Shown: positions 17,093-28,349 of the stretch, in pieces
Layout: each line of letters begins with the position of its first letter
Numbering within the stretch: position 1 is the stretch's first letter
From: Cellulomonas cellasea
GTDB taxonomy: Bacteria > Actinomycetota > Actinomycetes > Actinomycetales > Cellulomonadaceae
Assembly: GCF_006538745.1 (NCBI RefSeq)
Contig: NZ_BJLR01000011.1
Coordinates: 45,198-109,197 of the forward strand
DNA length: 64,000 bases
Direction of reading: 5' to 3'
The notes under the pieces: model-generated
Seen by the model: the letters and a program-made list of their open reading frames with translations, nothing else
Database searches by the model: none
Told to the model about the DNA's origin: nothing
Position numbers and translations under genes: made by a program

Positions 17093-17515
17093 TCAGTCGG
17101 TCACGTACTGCGCGGCGAGCGCCTCGACGATGCGGACGTCGCCGTCGAGCCACGGGACCGCGGTCCACTGCCCGAGCGGGAGCCACTGCAGCTCGTCGTG
17201 CTCGACGAGGGGCTCCGGGATGCCGTCCACGATCTCCGCCATCCACAGCCGCATGACGTAGGTGTCGGTGAGGCGCCAGGCGCCGCCGTCGGGCCCCACG
17301 AGCTCGTGGCCCAGGCCGACGCGGACGCCGAGCTCCTCGCGCAGCTCGCGGTGCAGCGCCTCCTCGGGGGACTCCCCCGGGTCGACCTTGCCGCCGGGGA
17401 ACTCCCAGCGCCCGGCGAGGCTCGCGGGGGCGGACCGTCGGGCCGCGAGCAGCTCGCGGGGGGAGTCGAGGTCGTCGACGATCGCCGCGGCGACCACGAG
17501 CACAGGACGCGTCAT
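17093..17515 (-). CDS. Nudix hydrolase, MutT-like
   Basis: The 140-residue protein has a complete Nudix box at about 41-64 (GGKVDPGESPEEALHRELRE then ELGV), with the catalytic REUXEE glutamates. The preceding SLAGRWEFPGGK is typical of MutT 8-oxo-dGTP diphosphatases, which keep oxidised guanine out of DNA. The exact nucleotide substrate is inferred. It converges with the EAL gene; 55 bp lie between the stops. Confidence 0.88.
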   Translation of the reverse strand: MTRPVLVVAAAIVDDLDSPRELLAARRSAPASLAGRWEFPGGKVDPGESPEEALHRELREELGVRVGLGHELVGPDGGAWRLTDTYVMRLWMAEIVDGIPEPLVEHDELQWLPLGQWTAVPWLDGDVRIVEALAAQYVTD

Positions 17516-18016
17516 GCGCGTGATCCTGCCAGTGATGCATGTCGGGCGCGTGACGGGCCCGGGACGGCGGTCGCGGGGAGCGGGGGGTGCGAGCTGCGGG
17601 CGCGGACGGCGAGGGTGCCGCCGCGCGGTCCGGCGTCGTGCGGTCCGGCGTCGTGCGGTCCGGCGTCGTGCGGTCCGGCGTCGTGCGGTCCGGCGTCGTG
17701 CGGGCCGGTGTAGTGCGGGCCGGTGTGGTGCGGTCCGGCGTGGTGCGGTCCGGTGTGTGCGGGACGCGTCGCGCGTGCTGGTGCGATCGCGGTCCGGGGT
17801 CGTGCGGGTGAGTCACGGTCGACGCCGGTGTCGGCTGCGCTCTCGGGTCGGCGCACCGGGGGTACGGCCGGTGCGTGCGACGCGGGGGTGCGGCGGTCGT
17901 GCGGTGGGTCGTGCGACCGGGTGGGAGCGTCCGCTGGTGGTGCGCCCGGGCGGCTGTGCCCGGGCCGGCGTCCCGCTGGTGCGACCGCGCGGGGTGCGCG
18001 GGCTGGTGCCTGCGGG
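17516..18016. other. gene-free 501-bp interval with tandem repeat
   Basis: No supported gene is seen. It holds the 15-bp tandem repeat at 17625-17759, and the DNA beyond it to about 18010 is full of degenerate copies of GTGCGGTCCG-like words. Open frames through it give only repetitive peptides. It lies between the mutT-like start and the LuxR-type gene end. Confidence 0.6.
17625..17759. repeat. nine tandem copies of a 15-bp unit
   Basis: The unit GCGGTCCGGCGTCGT occurs five times without change (17625-17699), then four times with one to four substitutions (17700-17759). Fifteen is a multiple of three, so frames stay open through it and encode pentapeptide repeats, but there is no start, ribosome binding site or flanking domain. 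It is probably a slippage-prone microsatellite. Confidence 0.9.
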
Positions 18017-18253
18017 TCAGCGCAGGCCGGCGGCCTCGGCCCAGGCGACGGCCTCGGCACGCGTCGAGACGCCGATCTTGCGGTAGACGCTGCGCACCTG
18101 GGACTTGACGGTGTTGCGCGTGACGAACAGGCGCGTCGCGATCTCCTCGAGGGTGACGTCCTCGGCGAGCTCGGACAGCACGACCCGTTCGCGGCGGGTC
18201 AGCGGCTCCGCGAGGGTCGTCGTGACGGTGCGGTCTGCCTCAAGGATGCTCAT
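18017..18253 (-). CDS. small LuxR-type DNA-binding protein
   Basis: The 78-residue protein consists almost entirely of a LuxR/GerE helix-turn-helix: LTRRERVVLSELAEDVTLEE, IATRLFVTRNTVKSQVRSVY, then RKIGVSTRAEAV. There is no receiver or ligand domain, only a 17-residue N-terminal arm, so it is either constitutive or regulated by its level. ATG 18253 has an excellent GGAGGA site. A 395-bp gene-free region lies upstream. Its target is unknown; gcvH ends upstream on the same strand but shares no operon spacing. Confidence 0.82.
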   Translation of the reverse strand: MSILEADRTVTTTLAEPLTRRERVVLSELAEDVTLEEIATRLFVTRNTVKSQVRSVYRKIGVSTRAEAVAWAEAAGLR

Positions 18254-18648
18254 GGTGTCCTCCGGGTCCGGACGGCGTCCGGTGACCCGGCGCCGTTGTC
18301 GTGCGGCTGTTACCGGATGAGATCGGCAGGCGCGGTGGGTATGACGCCAAAATCACCCGCGAATCACCCCGGCGTCGCCGTCGGACGTGCTCCCGGGCGA
18401 CACTCGAAGGTGAACCCGCAGGTCACAGAGATACACGGAAAGGTGCGCGGAATCGGGATTCACCCGTTCGGACCAGCACGAGCCGCGTTCTCCGCCCCTC
18501 GGGGCAGCGCGCAGGCTGGTATCGGCGCCCGCACGCGCGACGCCGGCTGGTATCGGCGCTCGCACCAGCAGCGCGCGGACCGGCGCCGTCACTCCGGGGC
18601 GCGCCCCGACGCGCCGCGGTGGCGCCCCCGACGCGCGCCCCCCGGAGG
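18254..18648. other. 395-bp intergenic region upstream of the LuxR-type gene
   Basis: No gene is supported. The part nearest the LuxR-type start is less GC-rich than its surroundings and probably holds its promoter, including the palindrome GAATCGGGATTC near 18450. A 20-bp direct repeat (GGCTGGTATCGGCGCYCGCA) occurs at 18514-18533 and 18545-18564, a 31-bp period of about three helix turns, which could be a binding-site pair. Confidence 0.5.
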
Positions 18649-19032
18649 TCAGCCCGCGACCTGCGCGGCGTACTCCTCGGCGGTCAGCACCGGACCGGTC
18701 TCCGTGACCTCGACCTTGAGCAGCCACCCGGCGCCGAACGGGTCGGAGTTGACGAGCTCGGGGGTCTCGACGACCGCCTCGTTGACCTCGACGACCGTCC
18801 CGGTGACGGGCGAGAACAGCTCGGAGACCGACTTCGTGGACTCGATCTCCCCGATCACGGCGCCCGCGGCGATCACCTCGCCGACCGCCGGGAGCTCGAC
18901 GTAGACGATGTCGCCGAGCGCGTCGGCGGCGGTCGAGGTGATGCCGACGGTCGCGGGCGCGTCGGCGCCGGCGCGGGTGTCGACCCACTCGTGCTCGACC
19001 GTGTACTGCAGGTGCTCGGGGAAGCTGCTCAT
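18649..19032 (-). CDS. gcvH: glycine cleavage system H protein
   Basis: The 127-residue lipoyl carrier shuttles the aminomethyl group between GcvP, GcvT and the lipoamide dehydrogenase. The start YTVEHEWV is canonical, and the lipoylated lysine is Lys67 in [19 protein letters not shown] near the end is also conserved. The ATG is followed by the family N-terminus without extension. It is the last gene of the gcvP-gcvT-gcvH operon, 59 bp after gcvT. Confidence 0.96.
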   Translation of the reverse strand: MSSFPEHLQYTVEHEWVDTRAGADAPATVGITSTAADALGDIVYVELPAVGEVIAAGAVIGEIESTKSVSELFSPVTGTVVEVNEAVVETPELVNSDPFGAGWLLKVEVTETGPVLTAEEYAAQVAG

Positions 19033-19091
19033 GAGGTGTCCTGTCGGGTCGGGCCGGCGGGGCCGGGTCGTCGTCGGGCGGTCGAGGTCGG

Positions 19092-20231
19092 TCAGCGAGG
19101 ACGACGGTAGAAGGGAACGGGCACGACGACCACCGGCTCGCGGCGTCCGCGCACGTCGACCGCGAGCTCGCGGCCCTCGCCGCACATCTCGGGGGTCACG
19201 TACGCGAGCGCGATCGGGTAGCCGAGCGTCGGCGACGGCGCCCCGGACGTCACGTGGCCGACGACGGGCGAGTCGGGCGCGGTGCTCATCACGACGTCGT
19301 ACCCGTGCCGCGCCGCCCGCTTGCCGAGCCCGCGCAGCCCGACGAGCACGCGCGCCGGCTGGGCACCCTTGCGCGACGCGAGCACCGCGCGCCCGACGAA
19401 CGGCAGCGGCTCGCCATCGGGCCCGGTCTTGTCGAGCTTGACCACGCGCCCGAGCCCCGCCTCGTACGGCGTGGTGGTGGTGTCGAGCTCGTTGCCGTAG
19501 AGCGGCATCCCCGCCTCGAGCCGCAGGCTGTCGCGCGCGGACAGGCCCGCGGGGACGAGCCCGAGGGGCTCCCCGGCGGCGAGCAGGTCGCGCCAGAGCT
19601 CGGCGGCGGCCTCGGCCGGGACGAACAGCTCGAAGCCGTCCTCGCCCGTGTAGCCGGTGCGGGCGACGAGCGCGGGGACCCCCGAGACGGTCGCATTGAC
19701 CGCGGCGTAGTACTTGAGCTCGCGGATCGGGTCGACGTCGGCGGGCTCGGCCGCGGACGTGACGATCTCCTCGGCGCGCGGGCCCTGGACGGCGATGAGC
19801 GCGGTCGTCAGCGACGCGTCGTGCAGCGTCGCGTCGAACCCGGCGAGGCGCTCGATCAGCGCGTCGCGCACCACGGCGACGTTCGAGGCGTTCGCGACGA
19901 CGAGGAACCGGTCCTCGGCGAGGCGGTAGACGACGAGGTCGTCGAGCACGCCGCCGTCCTCGCGGACGATCATCGTGTAGCGCGCCCGGCCCAGCGCGAG
20001 CGCCGTGAGGTCCCCGACGAGCGCGTGGTCGAGCGCCGCGGCGGCCCCCGCGCCGGAGATCTCGAGCTCGCCCATGTGCGAGAGGTCGAACAGCCCCGCG
20101 GCGGTCCGGACCGCCTGGTGCTCGGCGATGTCGCTCGTGTAGCGCAGCGGCATCTGCCACCCCGCGAACGAGGTGAGGGCGGCGCCGAGGGCGACGTGCT
20201 CGTCGTGCAGCGGGGACAGGACGTCGCTCAC
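19092..20231 (-). CDS. gcvT: aminomethyltransferase (glycine cleavage T protein)
   Basis: GcvT moves the methylene group from H-protein to tetrahydrofolate, releasing ammonia. The 379-residue chain has [32 protein letters not shown], the folate-site [15 protein letters not shown] and [20 protein letters not shown], and ends with a short Arg-rich segment. The GTG start at 20231 has GGAG seven bases upstream and gives the usual N-terminus. Its product 5,10-methylene-THF is the substrate of MetF, linking this operon to the metFE genes. Confidence 0.96.
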   Translation of the reverse strand: MSDVLSPLHDEHVALGAALTSFAGWQMPLRYTSDIAEHQAVRTAAGLFDLSHMGELEISGAGAAAALDHALVGDLTALALGRARYTMIVREDGGVLDDLVVYRLAEDRFLVVANASNVAVVRDALIERLAGFDATLHDASLTTALIAVQGPRAEEIVTSAAEPADVDPIRELKYYAAVNATVSGVPALVARTGYTGEDGFELFVPAEAAAELWRDLLAAGEPLGLVPAGLSARDSLRLEAGMPLYGNELDTTTTPYEAGLGRVVKLDKTGPDGEPLPFVGRAVLASRKGAQPARVLVGLRGLGKRAARHGYDVVMSTAPDSPVVGHVTSGAPSPTLGYPIALAYVTPEMCGEGRELAVDVRGRREPVVVVPVPFYRRPR

Positions 20232-20283
20232 GGGCGGGCTCCGATCGGGTCGAGGGTGGTGCCGGGCGTGCGGGGGGCGACGG

Positions 20284-23376
<3,093 letters not shown>

Positions 23377-23424
23377 GAGGGCCTCCGGGGGTCGTCCGGC
23401 GGGCACCGGGACGGACGGGTGGCC

Positions 23425-23697
23425 TCCCCGCTCTGTCATCCGCGCGCCCGGGGCACGCGACCTGAGAGTTTTGCCGGTCCGCCATGGGCCTCGCGGTGAG
23501 CGGGACCCCGGGGCGCGCCGGCTTGCACCGTCGGTGGGCCGCCCGTCGCCGGGTGGCCGCTTTCCAGAGTTGCCTCGCCGTGGCGGTACGGGGGCCTGAG
23601 AGTTTCCCGGGGAGGGGCTTGCTCCTTCGGCGCCTCGCCGGACGGCTCGGCCCCTCGCGGGATACGGGCCGACGACGGGAGGACTCTCCCGCCACGG
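23425..23697 (-). promoter_or_regulatory. tandem glycine riboswitch upstream of gcvP
   Basis: On the minus strand two glycine aptamers follow each other. The first begins near GGGAGAGTCC and includes GAAACTCTCAGG; the second includes GGTGCAAGCC, AAAACTCTCAGG and closes near GATGACAGAG. The short linker between them has CAACTCTGGAAAGC. These are conserved cores of the gcvT-type riboswitch. The 3' end lies about 50 bases before the gcvP start. Glycine binding should permit expression, so that the catabolic operon is on only when glycine is plentiful. Confidence 0.9.
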
Positions 23698-23851
23698 TTC
23701 GAGCAGCGTGTTCAGTTGGGCGTGCTGCGCCAGCGTACCTGGCGCCGAGGGGCACGCGGCGGTCGTGCCCGACGAGGCGTCACCCGCTCCCCGGCGCGGA
23801 CGCCCACGCCGCGCGGCAGCCGCCCACCTCGAACGATTCTGACGACAAAAA

Positions 23852-23892
23852 TGTCAAGACGGCTTGACATGCGATGTCAAGGATCCTTAACG
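23852..23892 (+). promoter_or_regulatory. promoter and nested operator of the XRE/membrane-protein pair
   Basis: TTGACA (23864-23869) and TTAACG (23887-23892) are spaced 17 bp, and the ATG at 23901 begins at the expected start of transcription, so the mRNA is probably leaderless. TGTCAAG (23852), CTTGACA (23863) and TGTCAAG (23875) form alternating inverted half-sites around and over the -35. This is a natural operator for autorepression by the encoded XRE protein. Confidence 0.65.
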
Positions 23893-23900
23893 TTGTCGAC

Positions 23901-24164
23901 ATGACGACCCGCCTCACCGAGCCGGTCGCCCCACGGTCCGACGCGGCCGTGGTGAGCCCGGTCCGACTCCGACGCCGCGCGCTCAAGGTCACCCAGGCCG
24001 AGCTCGCGGAGGCCACCGAGGTGAGCCGCCAGACCATCATCGCGATCGAGCAGGGCGACTACGCCCCGTCCGTCTTCCTGGCGCTGCGCATCGCGCGGAC
24101 CCTGGGCTCGACGGTCGAGGACCTGTTCGGCGCGGCCGAGCCGCACACCGGAGGGTCAGCATGA
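23901..24164 (+). CDS. XRE-family transcriptional regulator
   Basis: The 87-residue protein has a Cro/CI helix-turn-helix: LRRRALKVTQAELAEATEVS, RQTIIAIEQGDYAPSVFLAL, then LGSTVEDLF. This short type is commonly paired with small membrane proteins. ATG 23901 is preferred over an upstream GTG-type start at 23874 because the promoter -10 ends at 23892. The stop overlaps the membrane-protein start (ATGA). Nested half-sites over the promoter suggest autoregulation. Confidence 0.85.
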   Translation: MTTRLTEPVAPRSDAAVVSPVRLRRRALKVTQAELAEATEVSRQTIIAIEQGDYAPSVFLALRIARTLGSTVEDLFGAAEPHTGGSA

Positions 24165-24727
24165 CGACGAACGACCACAGCGTCCTCGGCCGGGCAGCGG
24201 ACCGGCTGATGGACCTCGACTCCCCCGTCTACGGCGACGAGCGCGAGCGCGCGCTCGTCATGGAGGCCTACACGTTCGGCGCGACGGCGACCGTCTACGT
24301 CTGCATCGGCGGCGCTGTCGTCAGCGCGGTCCTCGGCAGCCTCGGGCTGCCCGTCGTGCTCCTCGTGGCGGCGACCCTGCCGTCCTTCGCGAGCATCTGG
24401 TACGCCCGGCGCCGCGGCGTCGACCTGCTCGCGATGTCCGAGCGCGCGACCCCGCGCGAGCGCCGCACCGCCGTGCTGACCCTCGTCGGCGGCATGCTCG
24501 TCGTGCTCGGGGCGATGCTGTTCACGGTGCGCGCGGGGCACGGGCTCGTCCCGCTGCCGGAGCCGAGCGGGACGGTCTCCGAGGTGCTCGACGACGCGCT
24601 CGTCGGCGCGATCCTCGGCGGCATGGGCGGCGGCCTCGTCGGGCTCGTCATGCAGCTCGTGCGCCGGCGCACCCGCCCCGCGGCCGGCGGCACCCGCGAC
24701 GACGACGTCGACGACCTGGACGACTGA
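24161..24727 (+). CDS. four-helix membrane protein paired with XRE regulator
   Basis: The 188-residue protein has four predicted membrane helices (about 43-62, 63-80, 105-124 and 145-165), a basic loop ARRRGVDLL and an acidic C-terminus (DDDVDDLDD). Proteins of this plan follow short XRE regulators in many Gram-positive genomes, but their function is not established. It is translationally coupled to the regulator and shares its promoter. Confidence 0.7.
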   Translation: MTTNDHSVLGRAADRLMDLDSPVYGDERERALVMEAYTFGATATVYVCIGGAVVSAVLGSLGLPVVLLVAATLPSFASIWYARRRGVDLLAMSERATPRERRTAVLTLVGGMLVVLGAMLFTVRAGHGLVPLPEPSGTVSEVLDDALVGAILGGMGGGLVGLVMQLVRRRTRPAAGGTRDDDVDDLDD

Positions 24728-24733
24728 GCGACG

Positions 24734-25561
24734 TCAGGCGCGCGCGGCGTCGAGCACCGGGACCAGCTGCTCCTCCTCGTACGCGAGGTGCCGACCGAGC
24801 TCGTCGACGAGGCGGTCGACCTCCCGCAGCGTGGTGTCCCGGTCCGCGACGTCGGCGCCCACGACGGCCTGCAGCTCGTCGAGCAGGTCCTTGATCACGG
24901 CGTGCTCGGCGCGGAGCCGGTCGAGCACCGGCGCGAGGGACGGGTCCTGCCCGAGCATCGGGAACATCCCGGTGTCCTCGGCCTCGTGGTGCCGGTGCAG
25001 GCCGGCGCACACCGTGAGGCACGAGACCCGCAGCTGCGCACCGAGCCTGGTCCCGCCGCGCGCGACCTCGTCCCGGACCAGCGCGAGCTCGCGACGGAAC
25101 GCCCCGTGCAGGAGGACGAGCGCCTGACCCCACGGCACCCCCGGCGGCGGGCCTGTCGAGACGCGGTGCAGCGCGACCACGGGGATGACCCGGCTCGTGC
25201 GCGCCTGGTACCCGGCCCACCCCGGGTCCGCCTCGACCGCGCGCGCGTACACGCGGTCGCGCTCCTCGCCGGTCAGGACCTCCGCGCGCGCCTCGTACGT
25301 GAACGCGCCGTCCTCGACCGTCACGCTCGGGTCGGCGACGACGTTGTGGAACCACGCCGGGTGCGTCGGCGCCCCGAGGGAGGACGCGATGACGAGCACG
25401 CGCTCACCGTCGGGCAGGTAGCCGAGCGGGGTCGTGTGCGGGCGCCCGGTCCGCGCGCCGCGGGTCGTGAGCAGCAGCAGGCGACTGCCCTCGTACTCGG
25501 CGACGCGGCCGTGGTGGGCGCGGAACTCGTCGACGATCCGGTCGTTGTACGCGTTCGGCAT
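24734..25561 (-). CDS. F420-type nitroreductase/hemerythrin fusion
   Basis: The 275-residue protein joins two domains. Residues about 1-135 match deazaflavin (F420)-dependent nitroreductases (Ddn-like): LLLLTTRGARTGRPHTTPLG, ERVLVIASSLGAPTHPAWF, then AVEADPGWAGYQARTSRVIP. Residues about 145-275 form a hemerythrin bundle with the di-iron pattern His (LLHGAF), HRHHEAED, EHAVI, HLAYEEEQLVPVL. Hemerythrin could sense or scavenge oxygen, NO or iron; coupling to a flavin or F420 reductase could make it a redox-driven unit. The fusion is seen directly; the function is inference. Confidence 0.8.
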   Translation of the reverse strand: MPNAYNDRIVDEFRAHHGRVAEYEGSRLLLLTTRGARTGRPHTTPLGYLPDGERVLVIASSLGAPTHPAWFHNVVADPSVTVEDGAFTYEARAEVLTGEERDRVYARAVEADPGWAGYQARTSRVIPVVALHRVSTGPPPGVPWGQALVLLHGAFRRELALVRDEVARGGTRLGAQLRVSCLTVCAGLHRHHEAEDTGMFPMLGQDPSLAPVLDRLRAEHAVIKDLLDELQAVVGADVADRDTTLREVDRLVDELGRHLAYEEEQLVPVLDAARA

Positions 25562-25747
25562 GGCGCTCCCCTGCGGTCTCGCGAGCGACGCTAGACCCGC
25601 CCGGGTGCCGCGGGCAACGGCCCCCGGCGCCGGGGACCGCGTGCGGCGGCCGGCCGCCGTCGCTCCGGGCGTGCGGGCCCGACGCCGCAGGCGAGCGGGG
25701 GCTGACCTGACGCGAGGGCGCGGTGGCCGACGACGCGGGAGCGCAGG

Positions 25748-26260
25748 TCAGAGACCGAGGACGACCGTCGCCGTCGTCGTCGCGCCGCACGCCCTGGCCG
25801 CCTGCATGACCTCGACGACGTCCACGAACGACCCCTCGACGAGCACCGGCTGCCCCGCCGACGTGTCGCCCGACCACCGGACGGCGGCGTGCGTCGGCGG
25901 GGTGAACGGCACGTGGTCGGGCATGACGACGACGCCGGCGGCGCGCACCGCCGGGTCGTCGGCCGAGCGCACCTCGACCGAGCGGATCACGGACAGCCGC
26001 CGGGCCGTGCGGACCAGCAGGTGCTGACGCCGGGCGGTCGCGCGGAACGTCACCGCGATCGCCCCGACGTCGCCGTCGACCGCGCCCGTCGCGAGCGACT
26101 CGAAGCTCACGCCGCGCGTCGAGAAGACGCTGGTCAGCGCCGTGAGGGTGCCCGGCCGGTCGGCGCCGCGCACGAGCACGACCCACCGCTCGCCGCCGCC
26201 GCCCACGCCGCCGTCCTCCACGCCGCCCGCGCGCCCCTCCGCCGTCCCACGCTCCGTCAC
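25748..26260 (-). CDS. ACT-domain protein
   Basis: The 170-residue protein begins with a Gly-rich leader, then an ACT domain: WVVLVRGADRPGTLTALTSV, FSTRGVSFESLATG, AIAVTFRAT, RRLSVIRSVEV, close in style to the small subunit of acetolactate synthase. The C-terminal half (about 110-170) is unassigned. Its GTG start overlaps the stop of the dehydrogenase gene (GTGA), so the two are translationally coupled. A regulatory subunit for that dehydrogenase is possible. Confidence 0.65.
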   Translation of the reverse strand: MTERGTAEGRAGGVEDGGVGGGGERWVVLVRGADRPGTLTALTSVFSTRGVSFESLATGAVDGDVGAIAVTFRATARRQHLLVRTARRLSVIRSVEVRSADDPAVRAAGVVVMPDHVPFTPPTHAAVRWSGDTSAGQPVLVEGSFVDVVEVMQAARACGATTTATVVLGL

Positions 26261-27345
26261 GCCCCGACCCCCGCACGACCGAGACCCCACGGCGCGAGGC
26301 TCGCGTCGATCCGGTCGCGGCACCGCACGAGCAGCTCGGCCTCGTCGGGCGCCGGCTCGTCGAGCAGCGCGCGCGTCCACCCCTCGGGGCCGAGGACGAC
26401 GGGCACGCCGAGCACGCCGTCGAGCGCGGTGCCGCCGACGCCGACCTCGCCGTCGAGCAGCACCTGCCCGGCGACGACGATCTCGCGCCCGTCGAGCAGC
26501 GTGTCGACGAGGTCGACGGTCGCGCTCGCCGTGCCCGCCGCGGTCTTGGCGCCGCTCTGGTGCGTCATCCACGGCCGCGCGACCGCACGCAGGTCCGGCG
26601 GCCACGAGTCGATGAGGTCGAACGCCGCGCCGATGTCCTCGGCCGCGAGCGCGAGCAGCCGGGTCTGCGCGTCGGCGATCTCGGCGCCGAAGGTCGCGAG
26701 GGTCCGCCCGCGCCGCAGCGCGTCGATCGCCCGCCGGCGCTCCGCCCGGTCGAGCCCGCTGACCCGCACGGTCGACCAGAGCGGCACGAGGTCGGAGCCG
26801 TGCTGGCCCGCGACGAACCCGCCGATCCGGTGCCGGCGCAGCCCGAGCGACACCGCGATCTCGCGCCGGAACCGCAGCGTGTCGAGCCACGCGCCCATCC
26901 CGATCACGCGGTGCCGGCCGAGCGCGCGCGCCATCACGGCGACCCCGAGCTCGACGGGGTTGGACACGACGACGACGACCTCGTTGCCGGACCCGTGCAC
27001 GGCGAGCGCCCGGGCGTACGCGTCGAACACCGCGTGGTTCTCCGCCGCGAGCCGCGTGCGGTCGGTCGACGCCCCGGCGCGCGGCGGCGCGGTGACCCCC
27101 GCGCAGACGACCACGACGTCCGCGACGACGTCCTCGGGCGCGAGCGCGACGTCGATCAGCGGGGCGTGCTCGTCGTATGCGTCGACGAGGTCCGCGCGCA
27201 GCCCGTGCGTCGCGCGCGCCGACGAGCCGCCCGCACGCCCCACGAGCTGCAGCCGCGACGACGTCGGCAGCACCCGCCGCTCGACGAGCTGCGTGCACAC
27301 CTGTCGTCCGACGTCACCCGTCGCTCCCAGCACCGCCACGTCCAT
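26257..27345 (-). CDS. lactate/malate dehydrogenase family protein
   Basis: The 362-residue protein starts MDVAVLGATGDVGRQVCTQL, a Rossmann NAD site, and has VVVCAGVTAPPRAG, ENHAVFDAYARAL, VVVVSNPVELGV and the catalytic His in GQHGSDLVPLWS. These are LDH/MDH landmarks, but the active-loop Arg pattern is unusual and the chain is longer than a housekeeping MDH (about 330), with a long insertion of charged helix (RRAIDALRRGRTLATFGAEI). It may be a specialised 2-hydroxyacid dehydrogenase. It is coupled to the ACT-domain gene downstream. Confidence 0.75.
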   Translation of the reverse strand: MDVAVLGATGDVGRQVCTQLVERRVLPTSSRLQLVGRAGGSSARATHGLRADLVDAYDEHAPLIDVALAPEDVVADVVVVCAGVTAPPRAGASTDRTRLAAENHAVFDAYARALAVHGSGNEVVVVVSNPVELGVAVMARALGRHRVIGMGAWLDTLRFRREIAVSLGLRRHRIGGFVAGQHGSDLVPLWSTVRVSGLDRAERRRAIDALRRGRTLATFGAEIADAQTRLLALAAEDIGAAFDLIDSWPPDLRAVARPWMTHQSGAKTAAGTASATVDLVDTLLDGREIVVAGQVLLDGEVGVGGTALDGVLGVPVVLGPEGWTRALLDEPAPDEAELLVRCRDRIDASLAPWGLGRAGVGA

Positions 27346-27502
27346 GCCCCGAACGGTACGACCCCTGTGTGTCGCGAGATCGCGCGCCGCAAGGCAGTGC
27401 ACGGGGCGTCGGGCTCGCGCCGGGCTCGGGCGTGGGCGCCGGGCGTGGGCGTCGGGCTCGTGCGCGGGCGATGCGCGCCGGGCTCCCGCTCCTGCCCGGG
27501 CG

Positions 27503-27916
27503 TCAGGCTCCCGGCGAGGGCGCCGAGGTGAGCGTGTCGGTGAGCACCTGCTCGGCGTCGACGCCGTACACGAGGACGGGACCGAGCGAGTCCGCGAGGC
27601 CGAGCAGCTCGACGAGGACGTCGGAGTGCTCGTTCTCGAGGTCCGGTCCGCTCGAGACCCGGAAGCGCGCGTGCCCGGGGCGCTCGGTGCCGGTGACGTA
27701 CGCGAGGTCGGCGTCGACGTCCTCGCCCTGCTCGAACGCGACCGTCAGGTGGTACGCGCCCTCGACGACGACCGTGAGGTGCTCCTGCTGCGTGAACGGG
27801 TTCGCCGTCGCGCCGAACGCGACGGGCCAGCCCGCGAGCGCCTGCCGCACGGACGCGAACACCCGTGCGGCGTCGCGCCCGGGGCCGGCCGGGAAGTACA
27901 CGTGGAGCACCGGCAT
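27503..27916 (-). CDS. conserved hypothetical protein (137 aa)
   Basis: Not recognised. The 137-residue protein (MPVLHVYFPAGPGRDAARVF at the start) has an alternating alpha/beta look with no signal, membrane helix or cysteine. It is acidic in the middle (VAFEQGEDVDADLAY). ATG 27916 opens the frame with a weak upstream purine run. It diverges from the ABM gene at 28011. The DNA between it and the dehydrogenase (27346-27502) is a repetitive GGGCTCG/GGGCGT stretch without a gene. Confidence 0.6.
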   Translation of the reverse strand: MPVLHVYFPAGPGRDAARVFASVRQALAGWPVAFGATANPFTQQEHLTVVVEGAYHLTVAFEQGEDVDADLAYVTGTERPGHARFRVSSGPDLENEHSDVLVELLGLADSLGPVLVYGVDAEQVLTDTLTSAPSPGA

Positions 27917-28010
27917 CCGGGGGCCTCTCGTCGACGGAGCCCCGACCGTAGCGGGCGGCGCGCCCCGGACGGCCCGGCACCGGAAGGGTCGCCGGTGCCA
28001 CGATCGGGCG

Positions 28011-28349
28011 ATGATCCTCGAGCACGCTCTCCTGCCCGTCGACCCCGCCCGCGCCGAGGAGTTCGAGGCGGCGTTCGCCGAGGCGCTGCCGATCATCACC
28101 GCGATGCCGGGCGTCGGGCGCGTCACGCTCTCCCGCGGCGTCGAGAGCCCGGGGACCTACCTGCTGCTCGTGGGGTGGGAGACCGTCGAGCACCACACCG
28201 AGGGGTTCCGCGGCTCGGCGGGCTACGCGCGCTGGCGCGAGCTGCTGCACCGGTTCTACGACCCGTTCCCTGTCGTCGAGCACTTCACGCCCGTCCTCAC
28301 CGCCGAGCCTGGCGCCGCGTCCGGTCCGCGGGGAGAATCAGGGGTGTGA
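28011..28349 (+). CDS. antibiotic biosynthesis monooxygenase (ABM) domain protein
   Basis: The 112-residue protein has a dimeric alpha-beta-barrel ABM fold: ILEHALLPVDPARAEEFEAA, MPGVGRVTLSRGVESPGTYL, LLVGWETVEHHTEGFRGS and the Trp/His ending WRELLHRFYDPFPVVEHF. Such proteins are cofactorless oxygenases or small stress proteins; the substrate is unknown. Its stop overlaps the MOSC start (GTGA), so both are probably made together. Confidence 0.82.
   Translation: MILEHALLPVDPARAEEFEAAFAEALPIITAMPGVGRVTLSRGVESPGTYLLLVGWETVEHHTEGFRGSAGYARWRELLHRFYDPFPVVEHFTPVLTAEPGAASGPRGESGV

Noticed and set aside
17625..17759. CRISPR-like array
   Set aside because: Units are 15 bp and directly abutting with no unique spacers and no cas genes, so it is a simple tandem repeat.
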